64,000 nucleotides of DNA from Mycobacterium gordonae (GTDB taxonomy: Bacteria > Actinomycetota > Actinomycetes > Mycobacteriales > Mycobacteriaceae). The translations under genes and the position numbers were made by a program. The notes beneath the pieces are model-generated. The model was not told the origin of the DNA. It searched no databases and saw nothing but the letters and a program-made list of their open reading frames with translations. Location: NCBI RefSeq assembly GCF_002101675.1, contig NZ_LQOY01000257.1:1-64000 (forward strand), given 5' to 3'. Shown one piece after another: positions 36,901-43,137 of this stretch. Every line of letters begins with the position of its first letter. The first letter of the stretch is position 1.

Positions 36901-38453
36901 AGCAGCAACGCCACCACATCACCGGGTCCGATGCCGCGTCCGGCCAGAACCGACGCCAGCCGGTTGCTCGCGGTGTCGAGTTGCCGGTAGGTCAACACGC
37001 CGTCAGCGGACGTCACGGCGACGGCTTCCGGTGTCCTGCTTACTTGGGCCGCAAACATTTCTGGAATCGATGGGCCGCCAGCGACGGGGCGTGCCAACAC
37101 GGCGCGGTTGCTCCACGTCTCGATTGCGCGGTCCGCCCGCCGGTCCAGCAGATTGACTGACGACAGCCGGCGCCCCGGATCGGCCGCCATGCGTGTCAGA
37201 AGCCCTGCCAGCCGGCCGGCCAGGGCGGCACCCGCGAAATCGTTCGACGGCGCCCCGACACCGGCGGTGGTGACCAACAGCCGTTGCCCTTCATTCATGA
37301 AGAACAGACCGAACCGATCCCCACGGCCGAAGTTGGTGTATACGAGCGAAGCCGGTGCAGCACCGAAATGCGGCACGCTCGTCGGCGGAAAGAAGTTCAG
37401 CGCGACTCCCCGGTAAGGCCCACTCAAGGTTTGCACCGGAAACCATTGATGCTGCACGATTTCGCGTATCTGCGAATCCGCGTGCCGGCAGAGATCGGCG
37501 ACGGACGACCCGGGTGGTGTCGTCAACGTCAGTGGAACGACCCCGGCCACCATCCCCGGGATCGTCTTCAATCTCGCACTGGTGCGTCTGGCTACCGGGA
37601 AGTCGAGTATTACCTGCGGGCCGCTGCCGTCCCAGCTCTGCACGAGAAGTCCACATGCCGCCGCGATGACCGATGATCGCCTGATGCCCAGCGCCCCGGC
37701 CAGCCCGTCGATTTCGCGCACGACGACGGGGTCGAGTTCTGTCGGCTGCGAGGCGACGTAGTAATCGTGCCCACCGGCGGCATCCGCGGTCCGGTATTCC
37801 ACCGAATCGTGGTGTGGCGGAAGGTTCCCATCCCAGAATTCCCGGTCCTCCCGACAGCCGCTGGACGCTTCGTACTCCGATTCGATGCTGACCAGGTCTT
37901 GCAGCGTGCCGAAGGAGGATTTCGGAACCGGTGCGCCGGCGACGAGGGCGGAGTAGACGGTGGCAATGCGGCTGACCAACAGCACCGAACTGAATCCGTC
38001 GACAACGATGTGGTGCAGACAGAAGAGCAAGAAAGATTGATTCGGGCCGGTGCGAAACAACGCGAATCGGAATAACGGCCCGGCCCATGACATCGGCTCG
38101 CGCTGTATCACGGCGGCGAGCCGGTAGGTTTCCGCGACCGGGTCCGCTGAGCCGCTCACATCGCGGAAGGGGACCGCCACGTCCGGGTAGTCGACAACCT
38201 TCTGATAGACCTGCCCTTTCGCCTCGACAATGACGGCCCTGAGCGGTTCGCAGTCGGCTATGGCTTGGTGGACCGCGCGTTCGATCAGGGTCGGCTCGAC
38301 GGCACCGTCGATAACCGCGAAAAAGCTCGCCTGCCATGGAATTCCCGAGCCGCCGGTTTCCTGCGCGAGCCAAATGTCCAGCTGACTCCGGGTCAATGGC
38401 AGACGCTGCTCGTCAAATCCCATGTCGTGGCGTTCGCCCGTGGACTTCGGCAT
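33972..38453 (-). CDS. nonribosomal peptide synthetase, C-A-PCP-C
   Basis: The 1493-residue enzyme (start 38453; ATG 38423 also possible) contains: condensation domain 1 (about 15-440) with HHIVVDG at 147-153; adenylation domain (about 465-940) with YTSGTTGTPKG, NAYGPTE, YRTGD and NGKLD; PCP with Ser988 in DLGGDSLL; condensation domain 2 (about 1040-1490) with HHIAVDG at 1173-1179. There is no thioesterase, reductase or second adenylation domain. Specificity-pocket positions read by eye give D653 F654 W657 T696 V716 G718 A739 V747 C748 K935, partway between threonine- and phenylalanine-type codes, so the amino acid is not assigned. The starter C domain implies an acyl or peptidyl donor; the final C domain implies transfer to an external amine or hydroxyl, or a partner protein encoded elsewhere. 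Confidence 0.93.
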   Translation of the reverse strand: MPKSTGERHDMGFDEQRLPLTRSQLDIWLAQETGGSGIPWQASFFAVIDGAVEPTLIERAVHQAIADCEPLRAVIVEAKGQVYQKVVDYPDVAVPFRDVSGSADPVAETYRLAAVIQREPMSWAGPLFRFALFRTGPNQSFLLFCLHHIVVDGFSSVLLVSRIATVYSALVAGAPVPKSSFGTLQDLVSIESEYEASSGCREDREFWDGNLPPHHDSVEYRTADAAGGHDYYVASQPTELDPVVVREIDGLAGALGIRRSSVIAAACGLLVQSWDGSGPQVILDFPVARRTSARLKTIPGMVAGVVPLTLTTPPGSSVADLCRHADSQIREIVQHQWFPVQTLSGPYRGVALNFFPPTSVPHFGAAPASLVYTNFGRGDRFGLFFMNEGQRLLVTTAGVGAPSNDFAGAALAGRLAGLLTRMAADPGRRLSSVNLLDRRADRAIETWSNRAVLARPVAGGPSIPEMFAAQVSRTPEAVAVTSADGVLTYRQLDTASNRLASVLAGRGIGPGDVVALLLPRSGRAIVAILAVLKAGAAYLPLDPDHPRARVSLLLEDTGPVVVLTTAGLTHLLDRHDVPVIDVDDPAIAARHDTALPAPASDEIAYLLYTSGTTGTPKGVAIPHLNIVQLAMAPTPLSDRAESAVTQCHSYAFDFSVWEIWSTLLHGGRLVVVGEEVTCSPNEFHALLVAEHVTALTQTPSAVAALPTEGLTGTALVVGGEVCTAEVVDRWAPGRVMVNAYGPTECTVCVSVSAPLTAGSGVAPIGRPLPATAIFVLDRWLRQVPVGVVGELYVAGSQVGVGYWRRPGLTASRFVACPFAGAAAPGSRMYRTGDLACWGPDGQLQYQGRSDEQVKIRGYRIEPAEITAALVRSTGVEHAVVIAREDSPGVKRLVAYITGEAEPDAVRAGLRDHLPDYMLPAAVMALSKLPLTVNGKLDVAALPVPEYTTAGYRAPATPVEEIVAGIFARVLGLERVGADQSFFDLGGDSLLAMRVVAAVNTALAADVSVRVLFDAPTVAQLTPHVNTGTAAPISLAQVERPKTVPLSLAQQRMWSVIQAQGPSAVFNIPWVFELRGQFDTQALALALTDLVHRHEPLRTIYPAVDGVPHQMVLPVEETELRWEVTDATSWTPDRIIEAVASQARHQFDVAAELPLSARLYRRSDDEHVLALVLHHIAVDGWSLAPLAADLSVAYRSRRAGQAPLWEPLPIQYIDYALWQRAHLGDPADDDSVIAAELRYWEQTLADMPAPSALSLADAGPTSYDNHGDTAVVQWPATLHRQVNRLAREHHATSFMVVQAGLTVLLSQLAASSDVVVGIAVAGRRHPMLDDLVGIFVNTVLLRVELADDMDFARVLDQVRHHSLQAFDHQDMPYGMLVDRINAARSFPPGPLTQVMLAWQNNKPAELILGDLDITPISAHTGTARMNFLLSLAEHFTDTGEAAGISGVVEYRTSVFSPAAVELIVQRLQKLLTVVIDDPRRPLPSIVELDQLPSL

Positions 38454-38556
38454 CAGGTACCGTCAGGTCGCCGAATGGCCAAGACGCGACACCTATCTCT
38501 CGTGTGGGTGCTGCCAGGTTAACCTCGACGCTGACCCGAACCCATGCGGGCTCCGT

Positions 38557-38574
38557 GTCCCCTGATGGGGGGAC
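38557..38574. repeat. inverted repeat GTCCCC-n6-GGGGAC in NRPS upstream region
   Basis: Six-base perfect arms around TGATGG, between the NRPS start and the 26-codon ORF. Possible operator or hairpin. Confidence 0.5.
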
Positions 38575-38579
38575 AACGC

Positions 38580-38599
38580 TGTCCACTGCACGGTGGACA
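38580..38599. promoter_or_regulatory. palindromic operator candidate TGTCCAC-n6-GTGGACA
   Basis: Seven-base perfect arms separated by six bases, 20 bp in all, about 130 bp upstream of both the NRPS start (minus strand) and the 26-codon ORF (plus strand). Size and symmetry fit a dimeric HTH repressor site. The cognate regulator is unknown. Confidence 0.55.
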
Positions 38600-38726
38600 T
38601 ACCAATCCGCCGCATTGACGGCCATTCGGGGGATGTCTCGTTACTCAAGAAGCGGCAGACTTCATGTCGAAGGATGGCAAGCGCCTCCGACAGTTTCAAT
38701 CACAACTACTAGAGGAGACGCTCCCG

Positions 38727-38807
38727 ATGGCCCACGAAATCCTGTTCTGCGAGGCCGAGGCCGTGTACAGCGCGCCCGCTTTCCACGCGGAGAACGTCGT
38801 CGACTGA
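38727..38807 (+). CDS. candidate 26-residue small peptide ORF divergent from the NRPS
   Basis: ATG 38727 is preceded by AGAGGAGA at good spacing, one of the stronger ribosome sites in the window. The ORF encodes 26 residues, beginning MAHEILFCEAEAV and ending HAENVVD, then TGA. The peptide is acidic, with one Cys near the N-terminus. A strong hairpin begins 18 bp after the stop. It could be a genuine small protein, a precursor peptide or a leader ORF. No family recognised; coding status is inferred from the ribosome site and the hairpin only. Confidence 0.5.
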   Translation: MAHEILFCEAEAVYSAPAFHAENVVD

Positions 38808-38824
38808 TCGCAGCACCACACCGG

Positions 38825-38867
38825 TAGGAGTTCCATCCGCCTGAATTCGGGCGGGGTGGGACTCCTA
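38825..38867 (+). terminator. stem-loop, probable terminator
   Basis: TAGGAGT (38825-38831) pairs perfectly with ACTCCTA (38861-38867), and the stem continues imperfectly (CCATCCGCC with GGCGGGGTGG) around GAATTC. It lies just after the 26-codon ORF and before the next gene. A weak T-rich stretch follows (TTGTCGTT). Confidence 0.65.
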
Positions 38868-38950
38868 TTGTCGTTGGCGGCTTGTCGTCAGGTGCCCGTG
38901 GGGATTTGATGGTCTGAGCATCCGTCGCGACACAGGAACGAGGCCCCGCC

Positions 38951-40090
38951 ATGGCCGCAGCTTTGCCCGATACCGCACTGGAACTGCGTTCACTGGTAAC
39001 TTCGGCTGGCAACCTTGAACTTTCGCTGCATGAGGTCGCCGTCCCGGTGCCCGGGCACAACGAAGTGTTGGTGCGGGTGGAAGCCGCACCGATCAATCCC
39101 TCAGACCTGGGTCTCCTCGTGGCAACCGCGGACATGTCCGAGGCGACCGTCGCGGGGACACCCGAACGTCCCGTCGTCACCGCCCCCATCGGGCAGTCCT
39201 CGTTGAAGGGGCTGGCCGCGCGACTCGACCAGTCACTGCCCGTGGGTAACGAGGGTGCCGGCACGGTCGTCGCGGCCGGCTCGTCGGAAGCCGCCCAGGC
39301 GCTCGTCGGGAAAACGGTGGCGATCGTCGGTGGCGCGATGTACTCGCAATACCGAGCGGTCGACGCGTCAGCCTGTCTGGTGTTGCCGGAGGGGACCGCC
39401 GCCAGAGACGGCGCGTCGTCCTTCGTCAATCCGATGACGGCACTGGGCATGATCGAAACCATGCGCCGGGAAGGACATTCGGCCCTCGTCCACACGGCCG
39501 CGGCGTCGAACCTGGGTCAGATGCTGGTCAAGCTCTGCCAGCGCGACGAGATTCCGCTGGTCAATATCGTCCGCAAGCCCGAGCAGGAGGAATTGCTGAG
39601 ATCTGTTGGGGCGGAACATGTCTGCAACTCGTCGTCGCCGTCATTCGGAGCCGACCTGGTAGCGGCCCTCAAAGCGACGTCGGCGACCCTGGCTTTCGAC
39701 GCCACGGGTGGGGGCACGCTGGCCAGCCAGATCCTCAACGGTATGGAGGAGGCGATCAACGCGACCGCTGCGCAGTACTCGCGCTACGGCTCCAGCGTGC
39801 ACAAGCAGGTGTACATCTACGGCGCACTCGACACCGGCCCTACCGTGCTCACCCGGAACTTCGGGATGGCGTGGGGGGTGGGAGGGTGGCTGCTCACCCC
39901 GTTCCTGCAGAAGGCGGGCGGCGAAACCTTCGCGCGGCTACGCGCAAGGGTGGCAGCCGAACTGGGCACGACCTTCGCCAGCAATTACACCCGCGAGGTG
40001 TCACTGGCCGGCATGCTCGCGCCCGATGCGTTCAACGAATACATCAAGCGGGCGACTGGAGAGAAGTTCCTGGTGGCTCCGCATACTTAG
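38951..40090 (+). CDS. zinc-binding/quinone oxidoreductase of the MDR family
   Basis: This 379-residue medium-chain reductase begins with a GroES-like domain (VAVPVPGHNEVLVRVEAAPINPSD) followed by a Rossmann cofactor domain (HSALVHTAAASNLGQMLVKL, with VAALKATSATLAFDATGGG). The classic zinc-ligand cysteines are not seen, so it resembles NADPH:quinone or enoyl reductases rather than zinc alcohol dehydrogenases. Substrate unknown. It ends 6 bp from the convergent Ddn-like gene. Confidence 0.85.
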   Translation: MAAALPDTALELRSLVTSAGNLELSLHEVAVPVPGHNEVLVRVEAAPINPSDLGLLVATADMSEATVAGTPERPVVTAPIGQSSLKGLAARLDQSLPVGNEGAGTVVAAGSSEAAQALVGKTVAIVGGAMYSQYRAVDASACLVLPEGTAARDGASSFVNPMTALGMIETMRREGHSALVHTAAASNLGQMLVKLCQRDEIPLVNIVRKPEQEELLRSVGAEHVCNSSSPSFGADLVAALKATSATLAFDATGGGTLASQILNGMEEAINATAAQYSRYGSSVHKQVYIYGALDTGPTVLTRNFGMAWGVGGWLLTPFLQKAGGETFARLRARVAAELGTTFASNYTREVSLAGMLAPDAFNEYIKRATGEKFLVAPHT

Positions 40091-40096
40091 CCGCCG

Positions 40097-40522
40097 TCAG
40101 TCGGTGAAGTCGATGCGCACCGACACCGGCGCCGTCTCCAACGCCTTCACCACGGTGGCTCCCAGTCGACCGAACTGGCGGCCCCGCGCGACCACGTCGT
40201 CGTCGGGCCGCAACGCCGCGACCCCGGTGCGCCATCGATTGCCCTGACGCACACGAACATTCGGGTTGTCGACGATGTTGCGGCCCCAACCGGAGCGGGT
40301 GCCGTGCTGACAGATCAGCCACGCCCCACCGTCATCGAATTGCACGGACACCGGGACTCGACGCAGTTGGCCCGTCTTGCGCCCGACGGTCTCGAGTTCG
40401 GTGGCCAGCGCGGTCCGCAGGCCCAGTCTGCTCAGGCCCCTCACCGCCGGATTGAGCACGTAGCGTCCCAGAGCGCGTTCCCGCCGGAACTTCTGCAAGG
40501 TCTTGTCGTTCACGTTGGTCAT
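40097..40522 (-). CDS. Ddn-like deazaflavin (F420)-dependent nitroreductase family protein
   Basis: The 141-residue protein shows the split beta-barrel Ddn pattern: LETVGRKTGQLRRVPVSVQFDDGGAWLICQHG, then GWGRNIVDNPNVRVRQGNRW. The family uses reduced F420 to reduce quinones, nitro compounds and similar substrates in mycobacteria. It is divergent from a TetR gene with a doubled palindromic site in between, so it is most likely that repressor's target. Confidence 0.88.
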   Translation of the reverse strand: MTNVNDKTLQKFRRERALGRYVLNPAVRGLSRLGLRTALATELETVGRKTGQLRRVPVSVQFDDGGAWLICQHGTRSGWGRNIVDNPNVRVRQGNRWRTGVAALRPDDDVVARGRQFGRLGATVVKALETAPVSVRIDFTD

Positions 40523-40532
40523 GGCGCCCTCC

Positions 40533-40583
40533 GCAGTATACCGATTGGTCTACTCAACCATAGTAGACCAATCGGTATACTGC
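40533..40583. promoter_or_regulatory. 21-bp perfect inverted repeat; paired TetR operators
   Basis: The arms 40533-40553 and 40563-40583 are perfect complements around a 9-base spacer. Each arm is itself a near-palindrome of the form TAnACC-AATC-GGTnTA, the shape of a TetR half-site pair. The element fills the gap between the divergent Ddn-like gene and the TetR gene, overlapping both promoters. Confidence 0.8.
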
Positions 40584-40608
40584 AAGCGATGAACCGATGG
40601 AGGAGCCG

Positions 40609-41163
40609 ATGACCGCCCGTGAGCGCCTGATCGACAGCGCCATCGAAATGCTGCGACGGCACGGGGTGGCGGGTACCGGCTTGGCCGAACTGCTCGAGCA
40701 CAGCGGCACCGCCCGGCGGTCGGTCTACGTGAACTTCCCGGGCGGCAAATCGGAATTGATGACCGAGGCGACCCGCACGGCGGGTCGGCTCATCGATTCG
40801 ACGCTGGCGGGCGCGACGCCCGGCTTGGACGTGCGGGCGTCGCTTGCGGCGTTCGTCGAGTCGTGGAAGGAGACGTTGCGCTCCAGCGACTACGCCGCCG
40901 GGTGCCCCGTCGTCGCTGCCGCACTCGGGCGAACCGAGTCACCCGCGGCCGCCGACGCCGCCGGTGAAGTCTTCGCGGCCTGGCAGCACGTGCTTGCCGA
41001 ACGGCTGCGCGACGAGGGAGTCGCGATCGACGAAGCGGAATCGTTGGCCACCACCATCGTGGCCGCCGTCGAGGGCGCCGTCATTCTTTGTCTGGCCGCA
41101 CGGTCCACCAATCCGTTGGAGCGGACCGCGCGGATGCTCGACCGGCTGGTGGATCACGTCTGA
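40609..41163 (+). CDS. TetR-family transcriptional regulator
   Basis: ATG 40609 is chosen because GGAGGAG lies directly upstream; an in-frame ATG at 40597 overlaps that site. The 184-residue protein has an N-terminal HTH (ERLIDSAIEMLRRHGVAGTG, LAELLEHSGTARRSVYVNF) and a ligand domain of the LmrA/YxaF type (CPVVAAALGRTESPAAADAA). It probably represses itself and the divergent Ddn-like gene through the inverted repeat at 40533-40583. The 3' end overlaps the convergent gene by 10 bp. Confidence 0.9.
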   Translation: MTARERLIDSAIEMLRRHGVAGTGLAELLEHSGTARRSVYVNFPGGKSELMTEATRTAGRLIDSTLAGATPGLDVRASLAAFVESWKETLRSSDYAAGCPVVAAALGRTESPAAADAAGEVFAAWQHVLAERLRDEGVAIDEAESLATTIVAAVEGAVILCLAARSTNPLERTARMLDRLVDHV

Positions 41164-41648
41164 TCACTGTGCGCCATGCGCCGCAGCATCACCACGGGGA
41201 TCTGCCGGCTCGTGCGCTGCTGATATTCGGTGAAGTACGGATACATCTCGACCAGACGCTGCCACAACTGCGGGCGTCGATCCGACGGGGCGAGTTGCGC
41301 CTCGACGTCGAATCGTTCATCGCCCACCTGCGCCACCGCGCGCGGATTTGCCTGCAGATTGAGCCACCAGGCCGGGTCGGTGTCGCTGCCGGCGTAGGCG
41401 GCGGCGATAACGAGCCGCTCGGCGTCTTTGACGTAGATCAGCGGAACCGTCTGCGGCTTGCCGGTCCGGCGCCCGGTGACGGTCAGCAGCATGGTCGGGT
41501 ACTTGCGGTTCTGTGCCCTGCCCCCGGTCCATCGGTACATCGCGGCGTGCAGGTTGCTGAAGGTGCGGGTGAACGGGCGCATGGCCGGCCTGCTGAGTAC
41601 GCGTCCGGCCGCGGAGAACGCTGCGGATGTTCGGGGCTGCCGAGTCAT
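41154..41648 (-). CDS. Ddn-like deazaflavin-dependent nitroreductase family protein (second copy)
   Basis: ATG 41648 with AGAGGAG upstream gives 164 residues; the much longer open frame to 42698 is antisense to the LLM gene. Family motifs: TVTGRRTGKPQTVPLIYVKDAERLVIAAA, then SDTDPAWWLNLQANPRAVAQVGDERFDV, and a C-terminus EYQQRTSRQIPVVMLRR. It is likely an F420H2-dependent reductase. It is only distantly related to the copy at 40097, which has a different cofactor-loop sequence. Confidence 0.88.
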   Translation of the reverse strand: MTRQPRTSAAFSAAGRVLSRPAMRPFTRTFSNLHAAMYRWTGGRAQNRKYPTMLLTVTGRRTGKPQTVPLIYVKDAERLVIAAAYAGSDTDPAWWLNLQANPRAVAQVGDERFDVEAQLAPSDRRPQLWQRLVEMYPYFTEYQQRTSRQIPVVMLRRMAHSDQT

Positions 41649-41726
41649 GGACGAAAGCTCCTCTCTGGCCGGACACAGCTTAAGGTCGTTGACAGGTGAT
41701 GCGCGCCGACCGACAGGGGTAGCACG

Positions 41727-42557
41727 ATGAAGTTCGGGATCTCCACTTTCGTCAACGACGACAGCATCGACACGGTGTCGTTGGCGCGGGCGATCGAAGA
41801 GCGCGGATTCGAGTCGTTGGTGATCGCCGAGCACACCCACATCCCGGCCAGCCGCGAATCGGCCTACCCGCTCGGCGGGGAGTTGCCGAAGATCTACTAC
41901 CGGACTCTGGACCCGTTCGTCACGCTGGCCGCGGCCGCGGCCGTGACGTCGACGATCGAGCTTTTCACCGGAATCGCGCTGCTCATCCAGCGTGACCCGA
42001 TCATCACGGCCAAGGAGGCCGCCAGCATCGACCTGATCTCGGGTGGGCGGTTCGTGTTCGGCGTGGGCGCCGGGTGGAACCTCGAGGAAATGCGCGACCA
42101 CGGCACCGATCCGAAGACCCGCGGCGCGCTGCTCGACGAACGCATCGAGGCGATCAAGGCGCTGTGGACCGACGAACCCGCCGAGTATCACGGCAAATAC
42201 GTGGACTTCCCGCCGTCCTACATCCGGCCCAAGCCGGTGCAAAAGCCGCATCCGCCCATCTACATCGGCGGCAACTCCGATGCCACGATGAAGCGGGTGA
42301 TCCGGCACCAGGCGGGCTGGATCTCCAATCCGTTCCCGATCGAGGAAGTCACCCGACGCGTCAAGCAGTTGCGTAGCGGCGCCGGCCACGAGGTCCCGCT
42401 GGCGATGTTCGGCACCCCCAACAACCTCGAATACTGGCGCGCTGCAGAGGATTTGGGCTTCGGCCAGCTTGGTCTGCTGTTGCCGACCAAACCGCGCGAC
42501 GAGTCGCTGCGGTTGCTCGATGACTACGCGGCCCGAGTCGCGCAGTACCGCGGCTGA
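41727..42557 (+). CDS. LLM-class F420-dependent oxidoreductase
   Basis: This 276-residue luciferase-like monooxygenase fold protein belongs to the TIGR03619 subgroup: FGISTFVNDDSIDTVSLARAI at the start, TGIALLIQRDPIITAKEAASIDLISGGRFVFGVGAGWN, and ADEPAEYHGK-type VDFPPSYIRPKPVQKPHPPIYIGGNSD. It probably uses F420 rather than FMN, as is usual for mycobacterial members. It is divergent from the Ddn-like gene (78 bp between starts). Substrate unknown. Confidence 0.9.
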   Translation: MKFGISTFVNDDSIDTVSLARAIEERGFESLVIAEHTHIPASRESAYPLGGELPKIYYRTLDPFVTLAAAAAVTSTIELFTGIALLIQRDPIITAKEAASIDLISGGRFVFGVGAGWNLEEMRDHGTDPKTRGALLDERIEAIKALWTDEPAEYHGKYVDFPPSYIRPKPVQKPHPPIYIGGNSDATMKRVIRHQAGWISNPFPIEEVTRRVKQLRSGAGHEVPLAMFGTPNNLEYWRAAEDLGFGQLGLLLPTKPRDESLRLLDDYAARVAQYRG

Positions 42558-42568
42558 CGTTTCCCGCC

Positions 42569-42624
42569 GAGCAGACGCAAAAGCCCGTCGGAGCATGCGC
42601 TCCACGGTGCTTTTGCGTCTGCTC
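42569..42624. terminator. long hairpin with 16-bp perfect arms (bidirectional terminator/intergenic repeat)
   Basis: Arm GAGCAGACGCAAAAGC (42569-42584) is exactly complementary to 42609-42624, and an inner GGAGC/GCTCC stem surrounds ATGC. It lies between the LLM gene and the convergent tRNA-Cys, so it can stop transcription from both sides. From memory, similar GAGCAGACGCAAAA elements recur between mycobacterial genes. Confidence 0.75.
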
Positions 42625-42641
42625 ACCCAACAGGCTCGCGG

Positions 42642-42712
42642 AGCGAGTGACGGGATTCGAACCCGTGTGTACGGCTTTGCAGGCCGCTGCCTAGCCACTC
42701 AGCCACACCCGC
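42642..42712 (-). tRNA. tRNA-Cys (anticodon GCA)
   Basis: Read on the minus strand, acceptor arms GCGGGTG and CACTCGC pair with one G-U. The anticodon loop CTGCAAA gives GCA (Cys), the T-arm is ACGGG-TTCGAAT-CCCGT, and the discriminator base is U, as required for tRNA-Cys. CCA is not encoded. Confidence 0.95.
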
Positions 42713-43137
42713 GCGAATCCCTACCGTGCCAGCACGGACCGGTCGTGGCCCAGTGTTTGCCTCGGCCTGATCGCTACCTACCGGGCCGACCGGTCGATCT
42801 CGGTGACCGTGCCGTCCGCGGAGATTCGCGGTGTCGGGACGCAGAACAGCACCTTGTCCCGGTCCGCCAGATCGATGCTCCCGAGTGGTTGGCGATTCAA
42901 CATGTGCAATGCGCCATCCTTCGGGTGCAGCGCTGGTCCAGATCAACGTAGCCTTCACGCCCGGTTCAGCCGCCGCCGAGTTTGCGGACCGGTGTTGGTG
43001 GGTAGGGATTGCGGGTGCTGTGATTGAACGTGCGGCATTCGGGCGCTGCAGGCAGTGAGACTCCCGACGACTAGGCACGAACTGATGAACAATGACCGGG
43101 GTGAACAAGAATCACCTGGTAGGGCAGGCGCAAGGCA
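42713..43137. other. intergenic region with one possible small gene
   Basis: This 425 bp region between tRNA-Cys and the GAF/PP2C gene holds the possible 41-codon ORF at 42778-42903 (minus). The remainder presumably carries the tRNA promoter and the promoter of the plus-strand regulator. No repeat seen. Confidence 0.45.
42778..42903 (-). CDS. possible small protein or gene remnant
   Basis: The 41-residue frame (MLNRQPLGSIDLADRDKVL, then PRISADGTVTEIDRSAR) has amino-acid composition and periodicity like a real mycobacterial protein, and could start further upstream at TTG 42909. No clear ribosome site precedes ATG 42903. Upstream, a neighbouring frame (VKATLIWTSAA) also looks protein-like, so a frameshifted remnant of a longer gene is an alternative. 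Coding is uncertain. Confidence 0.35.
   Translation of the reverse strand: MLNRQPLGSIDLADRDKVLFCVPTPRISADGTVTEIDRSAR

Noticed and set aside
42623..43108. 161-codon minus-strand frame across tRNA-Cys
   Set aside because: Its C-terminal part is simply the tRNA gene read as protein; only the different frame at 42778-42903 is kept as a weak candidate.
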